Below are positions 1-6,900 of a stretch of 52,631 nt of DNA, piece after piece; position 1 is the first letter of the stretch, and the number at the start of each line of letters is the position of its first letter. The notes beneath the pieces were generated by a model. The model was not told the origin of the DNA. It did not search any database and saw only the letters and a list, made by a program, of their open reading frames with translations. Origin of the DNA: Georgenia thermotolerans (GTDB lineage Bacteria; Actinomycetota; Actinomycetes; Actinomycetales; Actinomycetaceae); NCBI RefSeq assembly GCF_009193185.1, contig NZ_VUKF01000033.1, positions 1 through 52,631 of the forward strand, given 5' to 3'. The translations under genes were made by a program, and so were the position numbers.

Positions 1-1
1 C

Positions 2-616
2 CCCGCCGCACCCACCACCCCGCCGGACACCGCCGGCGCGGCACCGACCGAGCGGATCGCCCCTGCGCCGGCGCGACGGTCCGGCCCGCCCCCGCGCCCG
101 CCGCTGTCGGCCGAGACCCCCGCCCCGGTGCGCCGGGAGGTCCCGCCCCCGCGCGCAATCCTCACCAGCCGGACCCTGTGGCTGCTCAGCTTCGTCGCCG
201 GCCTGGTGGCCGCCGGCTTCGCCTGGCTGGACCGCACCGCCGGCCAGCAGCGGCTGACCGAGATGGTGACCGAGCTCGACCCCACCCGGGACCCAGCGTC
301 CCTGGCGTCCCTCGGGCGGCTGATCTTCTGGGGCTCCTTCGCCGCCGTGCTGCTGGTCATCGTGGTCGAGGCGCTGCTGCTGCGCACGATGATGGGCCGG
401 CGCGCCTGGGCGCGCATCGCCCTGCTGGTCATGCTGATCGTCCACGCCGCGGTCATGGTCCTCGCCGACGCCTACCTCGCCGCGGCGGGGGCGGAGGGTG
501 CCGGGGTCCGCTGGCCGCTGGTCGCCCAGCTGCTGCTGGCCGCGGCGGCCTGGATCGTCAGCCTCGCGCCGTCGGCGACGCGCTGGTTCCGCGCGGAGCC
601 GTCGTCCCCGGCGTGA
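2..616 (+). CDS. Partial Pro-rich four-helix membrane protein (5' end outside window)
   Basis: An open frame runs without a stop from the first complete codon at position 2 to TGA at 614-616, so the gene very likely starts before the window. A GTG at 128 is an alternative start, but the frame before it has the same Pro/Ala/Arg-rich character. The visible N-terminal part looks disordered and cytoplasmic. Four hydrophobic helices follow, at about 173-230, 320-385, 410-481 and 512-568, with a charged loop between the first two. I do not recognise the family. The gene converges on iniC and the two coding regions overlap by 59 bases, which suggests the pair is old and compact. Its position beside an ini cluster hints at a membrane role, but that is inference. 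Confidence 0.6.
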   Translation, partial: PAAPTTPPDTAGAAPTERIAPAPARRSGPPPRPPLSAETPAPVRREVPPPRAILTSRTLWLLSFVAGLVAAGFAWLDRTAGQQRLTEMVTELDPTRDPASLASLGRLIFWGSFAAVLLVIVVEALLLRTMMGRRAWARIALLVMLIVHAAVMVLADAYLAAAGAEGAGVRWPLVAQLLLAAAAWIVSLAPSATRWFRAEPSSPA

Positions 617-2159
617 CCGGCTCGCGGCCCGCGCCCGCGATACGCGGGGCGGCGGGATCCTCGGAGGACGGCGCCCGCAGCACCAGCCGCTGACGCCCGC
701 CCCCGCCGGCCGCGGCCACCAGCGCCTCGCAGCTGCGCACCACCACCTCGCAGACGGCGGCCGTGGCCCGGTCCGTCAGCGGGTTCGCGGCCAGCGCCCG
801 CCAGCGGCGCAGCGCGGCGAGCGCCTGCTCGCGCACCTCTCCCGGCGCGGCGTCGTCCCCCAGCCCCAGCCGGCGGGCCGCGCCGACCCCGGCCCCGCCC
901 ACGAGCCGCTCGGCCTCGGCGGCCAGCGCGGCGGGCACCGGCAGCCCGGAGGTGCGGGCCGTGGCGAGCAGCCGCAGCTCGCGGAACTCGTGCGCCCCGG
1001 CCTGCACCCGCTCGACCTCGGCGGCCAGCCGCTCGGTGCCGGGCCGGGGCCGCTCGCGGAGCAGGGCCTCCAGGCCCACGAGCGTCGTGCGTGCCTTGAG
1101 CTGGCCGGCGCGGGCCTGGAACTGCCCGTCGAGCAGGCGCTGGAGCTCCCCGAGACCGCTGCGGCGGGCCATGTCGTGGGCGAGCTCGGTGGGGTCGTCG
1201 ATGCCGCTGCGGATGAGCACCATGGCCAGGCGCAGCCCGAACATCCCGAACCGCTCGAGCAGGGCCGCGCGCACCTCGGGGTCCACCGGGGTGCCGGCGG
1301 CGTGGGCGAACCGGTCGGCCGACAGGAGCAGCCGCTCGCGCTCCTCCCGCTCCAGCCCGGCCAGCGCGCGCAGCGCGGCGAACTCGGCCTGGCGCAGCGT
1401 CCGCGCGCTCTGGGCGAGCAGCCCGGCGACCGGCACCACCGCGAGCGCCAGCTGACGCAGCACCGGGTCCTCCCGGTAGCGGGCGGCGACGTCCCGGGCG
1501 GAGACCATCGTGTCGAGCCGCCCGGCGCCCACCTCGTCGGCCCGGGAGAGCACCGCCAGGGCGTTGACCGTGCCGGAGCGGCCCGCCGCCGCGTCGCGGA
1601 AGGACTCGAGGAAGTGGATGTCCGAGCCGTGCAGGTGCCGCAGGAGGTAGACGACGGCGTCGGCCTCCGACGGGGCGTCGTCGGGGGTGAGGAAGGCCGT
1701 CGCCCGGGCCGACACGTCGGTGGACAGCGAGGCGATGCCCGGGGTGTCGATGAGGGTCAGCTCGCGCAGGCTCGCCGTCGGCCAGTCCACGACCAACCGG
1801 GCCACCGCCTCCGCCGGCAGGCCCGCGAGGTCCAGCCGGAGGCGCCCGTCCACCCGGCGCACCGGCAGCTGGCGCGGCTCGCCGTCGACCGGGTGGAGGG
1901 TGACGCGCGGGACGGGCCCGTAGCGGTACCAGGTCACCACCCGGGTGCACTCGCCGGTGTCGGTGGGGGCCAGCTCCTCGCCGAGGATGGCGTTGAGGAG
2001 GGTGGACTTGCCCGCCTTGACCATGCCGGCGACGGCGACGCGCAGCGGCCCGTCGAGCCGGGCGGCGTAGCCGCGCAGCAGCGCGGCGGCCTGCGGGTCG
2101 TCGCCGTAGACCTCGAGGGCGTCGCGCAGCAGGCGGCGGACGGCGCCGTCGGTGCTCAC
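558..2159 (-). CDS. iniC: IniC, dynamin-like GTPase of the iniBAC cluster
   Basis: Predicted dynamin-like GTPase of 533 residues, slightly longer than mycobacterial IniC (about 490). The G1 loop GMVKAGKST lies at 45-53, a PTDTGECTR segment follows it, the G3 motif DTPG is at 138-141 and the G4-like SRAD at 205-208. The blocks LLAQSARTLRQ and LLERFGMFGLR are as I recall them in M. tuberculosis IniC. There is no clear transmembrane segment, so it probably acts at the inner membrane face with IniA. The GTG start at 2159 overlaps the iniA stop as GTGA, which indicates translational coupling. The last residues are a Pro/Thr/Ser-rich tail. The 3' end overlaps the convergent membrane gene. Known for the family: induced by cell-wall inhibitors in mycobacteria. 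The role here is inferred from homology and gene order. Confidence 0.88.
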   Translation of the reverse strand: MSTDGAVRRLLRDALEVYGDDPQAAALLRGYAARLDGPLRVAVAGMVKAGKSTLLNAILGEELAPTDTGECTRVVTWYRYGPVPRVTLHPVDGEPRQLPVRRVDGRLRLDLAGLPAEAVARLVVDWPTASLRELTLIDTPGIASLSTDVSARATAFLTPDDAPSEADAVVYLLRHLHGSDIHFLESFRDAAAGRSGTVNALAVLSRADEVGAGRLDTMVSARDVAARYREDPVLRQLALAVVPVAGLLAQSARTLRQAEFAALRALAGLEREERERLLLSADRFAHAAGTPVDPEVRAALLERFGMFGLRLAMVLIRSGIDDPTELAHDMARRSGLGELQRLLDGQFQARAGQLKARTTLVGLEALLRERPRPGTERLAAEVERVQAGAHEFRELRLLATARTSGLPVPAALAAEAERLVGGAGVGAARRLGLGDDAAPGEVREQALAALRRWRALAANPLTDRATAAVCEVVVRSCEALVAAAGGGGRQRLVLRAPSSEDPAAPRIAGAGREPVTPGTTAPRGTSASPTARG

Positions 2160-4036
2160 GGCACCACCGCGCCGGCCCCGGCGGCCGGTGCCGCGCCCGC
2201 GCTCGCACCGGAAGCCGGCGCCCCGCCCGACCGCGGCGCCGTGGCCTCCTTGCCCAGGGCCTCGGCGCGCCGGCGCAGCGCCTCGACTCTGGCCAGCTCC
2301 GCCTGCAGCGTCTTGATCCGCTGCTCGCGCTCGGCGGTGAACACGGTGGCGGCGCGCTGGGCGACGAGGACGGAGTCGGTCAGGGAGCGGTGGTGCTCCT
2401 CGGCGATCTCGGTGAAGTGGTCGCGGATGGCCCGCTGGACCACCCGCAGCCGGTCCCGCAGCTGCTTGCCGACCTGGAACGTCACGTCGTCGACCTGGCG
2501 GCGCACGATGCTCTTGGCCTCGGCCTGGCGCCGCTTGAGCCGGTTCTCCTTGTCGTCGCGGTAGACCTTCCCGCCCAGCAGCACCCCGGCCCCCACCGAG
2601 ATGGGGTTGATGAGGGACAGCCCGGCGATCCCGGTGAGCAGGCCGAACATCAGCACCCCGCCGTAGGAGCCGCGCATGCCGATGAGGACCTTCTGCACCG
2701 CCGAGACGTGGCCCGGGTCGAGGTCGGGCACGGGGGCGACGGGGTCGAGGACGTCGTCGGTGTCCTCCACGTGCAGCAGCGGCAGGCTGACGTCGTCCTC
2801 CGCGAACAGGTCGCCGACCTGCTCGGCGAGCCACTGCGACCGCTCGGCGGTCCACACGAACGTCTCGGAGACCGCCGAGGCCACCCGCTGCTCGAGCCAG
2901 TCCGCGAACTGGTCCCACACCGGGCCGGGGTCGCCGGCGTCGATGGCCTGCTCGGCCTCGCGCTGGACGGCGCGCAGCCGGTCGCGCAGGTCGTAGTCCA
3001 TGTCGGCGATGAGGTCGGCCATGCCGTCGTTGAGCGTCACCTGCCAGCGGGCCGAGCGCTTGCGCTGCTCGTCGGCGCGGTCCTTGGCCACCTCGAGCTC
3101 GGCGAGCAGCTGCGGGGTGCGCTCGGGGTCCTGCAGGGCGGAGAGCTCGGAGCTCAGGGCCAGGCGCAGGTGCTCGGCCGTGGAGAGCAGGTCGTGCGCC
3201 ACCGAGCGGCGCTGGAGCCGCTCGGCCTGCCCGACGATCTCCCGGCGCAGGTAGGCCACCAGCGCGGGGAAGCCCGACTCGGCGTTGAGCTCCTGGTCGC
3301 CCACCTGGCCGGCGTGCAGGCGCAGCACCGAGGAGACCGGGAACAGGGGGATGTCGGCCGCGACCCGGGCGAGGTGGCCGCGGTCGAGGTCGGCCACGCG
3401 CCGCCACTGCGGGTACAGGTCGGTCTTCGACAGCACCGCGGCGACGTTCGGGCACACCCGCATCGCCTGGCGCAGGAAGTGCATCTCCGGCTCGGTGTAC
3501 TCCTGGGAGGCGTCGGAGACGACCAGCACGGCGTCCGCGGCGGGCAGCGCGGTCAGGGTGGCCAGGGCGTGGGCGGAGTCCAGGCCGCCCACGCCCGGGG
3601 AGTCGACGACGGCGAGCCCGCCGGCGAGGACCGCGCGCGGCAGCGTGACCTCGGCCCCGACCAGGCGCTTGGTGTTGCCGGGGTTGCCGGCCTCGGTGAC
3701 GAAGCGGGGAAGGTCCTCCAGCGGGACCGGGCGGCGCTCGGGGGCGGCGTCCTCTCCCCCGCCGGCGAGCAGGACGGCGGCGGTGGGCTGCTCGCCGTGG
3801 CGGACCACCGTGGGCACCGCCGTCGCGACGTCGTCGTCCACCGGGCACACCGGCGCCCCGACGAGGGCGTTGATGAGCATGCTCTTGCCCTGCTTGAACT
3901 CCCCGACGACGAAGACGCGGATGGCGGGGTCGAGCAGCCGGCGCCGGGTCTGCTCCAGGCGGCGGCGCAGGTCCGCGCGCTCGCCGTCGCGCACCAGCGT
4001 GATGGACTGATCGACCAGCGTGACCAGATCTGCCAC
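2156..4036 (-). CDS. iniA: IniA, bacterial dynamin-like membrane-fission GTPase
   Basis: The 626-residue protein matches mycobacterial IniA along its length. G1 GEFKQGKS is at 45-52, G3 DSPGVGG at 145-151 and G4 SKTD at 203-206; the stretch DASQEYTEPEMHFLRQ is a hallmark of the family. A hydrophobic membrane-inserting loop containing GMRGSYGG and NPISVGAG lies at about 455-495, followed by a charged coiled-coil region and a Gly/Ala/Pro-rich tail. IniA of mycobacteria is a dynamin-like protein that remodels membranes and confers tolerance to cell-wall drugs. The GTG start at 4036 is preceded by a GGGAGGG ribosome site. Its stop overlaps the iniC start (GTGA). Between iniB1 and this gene there is a strong hairpin and only about 37 bases without a good -10, so expression may depend on read-through. 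Confidence 0.93.
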   Translation of the reverse strand: MADLVTLVDQSITLVRDGERADLRRRLEQTRRRLLDPAIRVFVVGEFKQGKSMLINALVGAPVCPVDDDVATAVPTVVRHGEQPTAAVLLAGGGEDAAPERRPVPLEDLPRFVTEAGNPGNTKRLVGAEVTLPRAVLAGGLAVVDSPGVGGLDSAHALATLTALPAADAVLVVSDASQEYTEPEMHFLRQAMRVCPNVAAVLSKTDLYPQWRRVADLDRGHLARVAADIPLFPVSSVLRLHAGQVGDQELNAESGFPALVAYLRREIVGQAERLQRRSVAHDLLSTAEHLRLALSSELSALQDPERTPQLLAELEVAKDRADEQRKRSARWQVTLNDGMADLIADMDYDLRDRLRAVQREAEQAIDAGDPGPVWDQFADWLEQRVASAVSETFVWTAERSQWLAEQVGDLFAEDDVSLPLLHVEDTDDVLDPVAPVPDLDPGHVSAVQKVLIGMRGSYGGVLMFGLLTGIAGLSLINPISVGAGVLLGGKVYRDDKENRLKRRQAEAKSIVRRQVDDVTFQVGKQLRDRLRVVQRAIRDHFTEIAEEHHRSLTDSVLVAQRAATVFTAEREQRIKTLQAELARVEALRRRAEALGKEATAPRSGGAPASGASAGAAPAAGAGAVVP

Positions 4037-4073
4037 GGTCCCTCCCTCGGGCGTGAGGATCTATCGCACCACA

Positions 4074-4114
4074 GGGCCGGCCCGCCGGGGGACGGAATCC
4101 CCGAGGGCCGGCCC
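4074..4114 (-). terminator. Hairpin between iniB1 and iniA, likely attenuating terminator
   Basis: GGGCCGGCCC occurs at 4074-4083 and again at 4105-4114; the sequence is self-complementary, so the copies can pair. The inner parts CGGGG and CCCCG extend the stem. It lies just after the iniB1 stop and before iniA. There is no U-tract, as is usual in high-GC actinobacteria. It could lower iniAC expression relative to iniB1. Confidence 0.6.
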
Positions 4115-4129
4115 GGCGGTCGGTGCGGC

Positions 4130-5215
4130 TCAGCTCGGCACGTCGCCCAGGCCGTCCGGGCCGACGTCGGTGCCGGTGAAGCTGTCGGAGAAGGTCTCGT
4201 CGAAGGAGTCGTGCACGACGAGGGCGTCCTCGGTGCTCCCGGCCTCGTCGGCCGCGACGACGGCGCTGCCCGGGACGTCGGCGGTGCCGATCTCGTCGTC
4301 GGTAATCGCCGCCGGGGCGTCGTGGGTGGAGCCATCCGAGGCGTCAACCTCGAGGTCGGCGTCCGTGAGGCCGGCGCCGGCCACGTCGTCCAGGTCGGCG
4401 TCGTCGACGTCCGTGCCGACGTCGTCCGGCGTGAAGGAGTCCTCGAGGTCGACGTCGACGTCGGGCGACGGGCCGTCGAAGGCGTCCGTCAGGTCGAGGT
4501 CGACGTCGGTGGGGCGGTCGGAGCCGTCGTCGAACGCGTCCTCCGTGAGGTGCCCCGAGTGCTCGGAGCCGTCGGTGACGTGGTCGTCGTCGAAGGAGTC
4601 CTCGACGTCGAGGTCGGTGGTGCCGATCTCGACGGCGGCGTCGTGAGCCTCGAGGTTCGTCGAGCCGTCGGTGGCGGCGTCGACGTGCACGTCGCCGCCG
4701 GCTGCGATCGCGCCGTCGCCCGTGGCGACGATCGCGTCGTTGTCGAACCACTGCAGGACGTCGCCGTCGGCCCACACGTTCTGGTGCACCGCCTGGTCCG
4801 TGACGGTGTCCCGGTCGTCCACGCTGGAGGTGTATGCGTAGCTGTTGACGATGTGGGTCAGCTGCGTCACGGCGTGACCGTGGTCGTCGTCGCCGTGGCC
4901 GCCCCAGCCGTCGTCGTCACCGCGTTCGGTGTGCTCCGGGCCCCGTCCGCCGTCCTGGTGCCGGTCCCCGCGGCCGGGCCCGCCCCAGGAGGTGCCGCCG
5001 CCCGCGTGCCCGGCGCCTTGGAAGGACGTGTCGACCCGCATCGGCGCGTAGTCGAGGACCACCGGCAGCACGGCGTCGACGTCGTCGGTGTGGACGTCGT
5101 CCAGGCCGGCCCGGTGCAGCTCCCCGTGGGGATCCTCGCGGAACCGCTCCGCCGCGTCGGGGTCCCTGAGCATCTGCATCAAGAACTCCAGCAACGCGTT
5201 GGCGATGGTGGTCAT
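4130..5215 (-). CDS. iniB: IniB-like protein 1, Asp-rich repeat protein
   Basis: The 361-residue protein begins with an IniB-type N-terminal helix domain (about 1-55; NALLEFLMQMLRDPDAAERF). A linker rich in Gly/His/Asp follows, then a conserved block (VTQLTHIVN, DDRDTVTDQAV, LQWFDNDAIVATGDGAIAAG at about 115-180), then a strongly acidic region with recurring DSFDD and VDVDLEDSF motifs to the C-terminus. There is no signal peptide or membrane helix. It aligns end to end with the neighbouring 375-residue paralogue but lacks two of its 18-residue repeats and has far fewer Asn residues. A GAGGAG ribosome site sits just before the ATG at 5215, and it has its own promoter. The function of IniB proteins is not established; I infer a partner of the IniA/IniC dynamins at the envelope. 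Confidence 0.82.
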   Translation of the reverse strand: MTTIANALLEFLMQMLRDPDAAERFREDPHGELHRAGLDDVHTDDVDAVLPVVLDYAPMRVDTSFQGAGHAGGGTSWGGPGRGDRHQDGGRGPEHTERGDDDGWGGHGDDDHGHAVTQLTHIVNSYAYTSSVDDRDTVTDQAVHQNVWADGDVLQWFDNDAIVATGDGAIAAGGDVHVDAATDGSTNLEAHDAAVEIGTTDLDVEDSFDDDHVTDGSEHSGHLTEDAFDDGSDRPTDVDLDLTDAFDGPSPDVDVDLEDSFTPDDVGTDVDDADLDDVAGAGLTDADLEVDASDGSTHDAPAAITDDEIGTADVPGSAVVAADEAGSTEDALVVHDSFDETFSDSFTGTDVGPDGLGDVPS

Positions 5216-5265
5216 CGAGTCTCCTCGTCGTCATCGCCCGGGGGCGAGCGGCGTGCGCTGCGTCG

Positions 5266-5311
5266 AACGTAAGCGCCGCCGACCCGGACGGCATCGGGGT
5301 CCTGCCCGTAC
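5266..5311 (-). promoter_or_regulatory. iniB1 promoter with shared dyad operator
   Basis: On the minus strand a -10 box TACGTT lies at 5271-5266, with no TTGACA-like -35 box. A dyad reading CATCGG-N8-CCGTAC on the plus strand (5292-5311) is centred about 42-43 bases before the predicted transcription start near 5259. The same arrangement precedes iniB2, so this is a likely activator site. The obvious candidate activator is the LuxR-type protein encoded at 6901-9435. Confidence 0.55.
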
Positions 5312-5390
5312 CTGCGCCCGTCCGCGTTAGGGGGTGCCGGCCCCTGAGGCTAGGGGCCTGCCGGCCCCGCCCGGCCAGGGCAGGGCGAGG

Positions 5391-5429
5391 CCGGTGGCCG
5401 GCCCGAGGGGGGGTCGGGCCGGCCACCGG
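5391..5429 (-). terminator. Terminator hairpin after iniB2
   Basis: A perfect 16-base inverted repeat (CCGGTGGCCGGCCCGA at 5391-5406; its complement at 5414-5429) encloses a 7-base G-run loop. It starts 8 bases after the iniB2 stop codon. There is no U-tract. It separates iniB2 from the iniB1 promoter. Confidence 0.75.
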
Positions 5430-5436
5430 GGCGGGG

Positions 5437-6564
5437 TCACGCGACGCCGTCGACCTCGAGCTCGTTGTCGGAGAAGTTGTCCGAGAAGTTGTCGTCGAAG
5501 GAGTCCTCCACGACGACGTTGTCCTCGATCTCGGTGTTCCCGACCTCGTTGTCGGCGATGACGACGTTGTCCGACACGTTGGTGTTGCCCACCTCGTTGT
5601 CGGAGATCGTCGTGGAGTGGTCGTGGGTGGAGTTGTCCGAGGCGTCGACGTCGATGTCCGCGTCCTTGGCGTCGATCCCGTCGTTGTCGGTGTTGCCGAC
5701 GTTGTCCAGGTCGACGTTCTCGACGTCGATCCCATCGTTGTCGGAGTTGCCCACGTTGTCCCAGTCGACGTTCTCGACGTCGATCCCGTCGTTGTCCTGG
5801 GTGAAGGAGTCGTCGATGTCGACGTCGACGTTGGTGGACTCGTCGTTGAACGAGTCGGTGGCGTCGAAGTCGACGTTGGTGGAGTTGTCGGAGTGGTCCG
5901 AGTTGTCCTCGGAGTGGTCGTCGTTGAAGGAGTCGTCGATGTCGACGTCGGTGTTGCCGACCTCGACGGTGGAGTCGTGCGCCTCGACGTTGGTGGAGTT
6001 GTCGGTGGAGTTGTCGACGTGCGCGTCGTCGCCGGCGGCGACGGAGTCGTCGCCCGAGGCGATGATCGCGTCGTTGTCGAACCACTGCTTGACGTCGCCG
6101 CCGTCGGTCCAGATGTTCTGGTTCACGGACTGGTCGACGTTGGTGTCCCGGTCGTCGATGTTCTTGGTGTACTCGAAGTTGTTGACGATGTGGGTCAGCT
6201 GGGTCACCGCGTGGTCGTGGTCGTGGTCCCGGCCGTGGTCGTGGTCGCGGTCGTGGTCCCGGCCGTGGTCGTGGTCACGGTCGTGGTCCCGCCCGTGGTC
6301 ACGGTCGCTGCGCGAGACGGCCTCCGCCCGGGCGTAGGCCTCCGCCCGCGCCGACGCCTCGGCGCGGGCCTCGCCGCCGACCTCCCGCCTGACGGCGTGC
6401 TCGAGCACGACCGGTGCGACGGCCTCGACGTCGGCGCTGCAGATGTTGGCGAGCCCGGAGCTGGCGAGGTAGCCCTCGGGGTCGGCGTTGAACTCGGCAG
6501 CGGCCTGCGGGTCGCGCATGAGGTTCATCAGGAACTCGAGCAACTGGCTGGCGATGGTGGCCAT
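5437..6564 (-). CDS. iniB: IniB-like protein 2, Asn/Asp/His-rich repeat protein
   Basis: The protein has 375 residues from the ATG at 6564, which follows GAGGAGA at good spacing; longer starts have no such site. Residues 1-58 form the IniB N-terminal domain (SQLLEFLMNLMRDPQAAAEF). An Ala/Glu/Arg helix follows (59-84), then a His/Asp tract at 90-118 made of GRDHDRDHDH units, then the conserved block VTQLTHIVNNFEYTKN and WFDNDAIIASGDDSVAAGDD. Residues 185-370 are almost only Asp, Asn, Ser, Val, Thr, Glu and Gly, with DSFNDD motifs and three 18-residue tandem repeats at 257-310. There is no signal peptide or transmembrane helix. The His/Asp tract could bind divalent metal, and the acidic repeats could scaffold a multivalent assembly; both are inference. 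It is the better-conserved repeat copy of the tandem pair. Confidence 0.82.
   Translation of the reverse strand: MATIASQLLEFLMNLMRDPQAAAEFNADPEGYLASSGLANICSADVEAVAPVVLEHAVRREVGGEARAEASARAEAYARAEAVSRSDRDHGRDHDRDHDHGRDHDRDHDHGRDHDHDHAVTQLTHIVNNFEYTKNIDDRDTNVDQSVNQNIWTDGGDVKQWFDNDAIIASGDDSVAAGDDAHVDNSTDNSTNVEAHDSTVEVGNTDVDIDDSFNDDHSEDNSDHSDNSTNVDFDATDSFNDESTNVDVDIDDSFTQDNDGIDVENVDWDNVGNSDNDGIDVENVDLDNVGNTDNDGIDAKDADIDVDASDNSTHDHSTTISDNEVGNTNVSDNVVIADNEVGNTEIEDNVVVEDSFDDNFSDNFSDNELEVDGVA
5635..5796 (-). repeat. 54-bp tandem repeats within iniB2
   Basis: Three successive 54-base units encode DNDGIDVENVDWDNVGNS, DNDGIDVENVDLDNVGNT and a diverged DNDGIDAKDADIDVDASD. The first two are nearly identical in DNA. 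iniB1 carries only one degenerate unit at the matching place, so copy number has changed since the duplication. Confidence 0.85.
6211..6297 (-). repeat. 30-bp repeats encoding a His/Asp tract in iniB2
   Basis: About three units of 30 bases encode GRDHDRDHDH. The unit is an in-frame coding repeat, not a spacer-repeat array. Confidence 0.85.
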
Positions 6565-6900
6565 CGGTGATCTCCTCGTCCTTGAAGCGTCAGGGCCGGG
6601 CGGGTTCCGCCCGACTGAGGCGAACGTAGGACCGGACAGGTGTCGACCACATCGGGGGTGCCGCCGATGCTTGCGGGCTCGGGATGGGGTCTCGGCCCGG
6701 GCACCCGCGTTCCGGGGTCTGGGCTCTGGTAGGGGGTGGGGCTCAGGGGTGAGGGGGACGGGTGATCGGTGGATGAAAGCCGGCAGGCTGCGGCCTGGCG
6801 TGCCCGGGCACACGACGCGTCGGGGGGCGTCGCGCGACGTCCTCAGCGCTCAGTCCCGGACGTCCGAGGTGCTGGACCGGACGGGGCCGGAGCGCTCCGG
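6565..6900. other. Non-coding gap between the regulator and iniB2
   Basis: No convincing gene. It holds the iniB2 promoter and operator (6623-6669) and a 50-base leader. A perfect 16-base palindrome GCCGGAGCGCTCCGGC spans 6886-6901 at the regulator's stop codon and CGTCGCGCGACG lies at 6828-6839; either could act as a weak terminator. Confidence 0.6.
6623..6669 (-). promoter_or_regulatory. iniB2 promoter with dyad operator and GACAGGTGTCG element
   Basis: On the minus strand the -10 box is TACGTT (6628-6623) with no recognisable -35 box. A perfect dyad CATCGG-N8-CCGATG (6650-6669) is centred about 43 bases before the predicted start near 6616, the usual place for a class II activator. GACAGGTGTCG (6635-6645), itself containing the inverted repeat GACA-GG-TGTC, lies in the spacer and is repeated in the hsp70 promoter. 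Confidence 0.6.

Noticed and set aside
4037-4073. Possible iniA -10 box (GATAGAT)
   Set aside because: It does not fit TAnnnT at the right register, and no -35 box or dyad is present.
2390-5272. 960-codon open frame on the plus strand opposite iniA and iniB1
   Set aside because: It is a mirror of the strongly biased codons of the minus-strand genes, has a His/Val/Gly-rich composition with no known domain, and iniA and iniB1 are well supported.
6211-6297. Short regular repeats, looked at as a CRISPR array
   Set aside because: Units are contiguous without spacers and in frame inside iniB2.
5465-6337. Ser/Thr-rich plus-strand frame opposite iniB2
   Set aside because: It is the complement of GAC/AAC-rich repeats; the minus strand has the ribosome site, promoter and homologous N-terminal domain.
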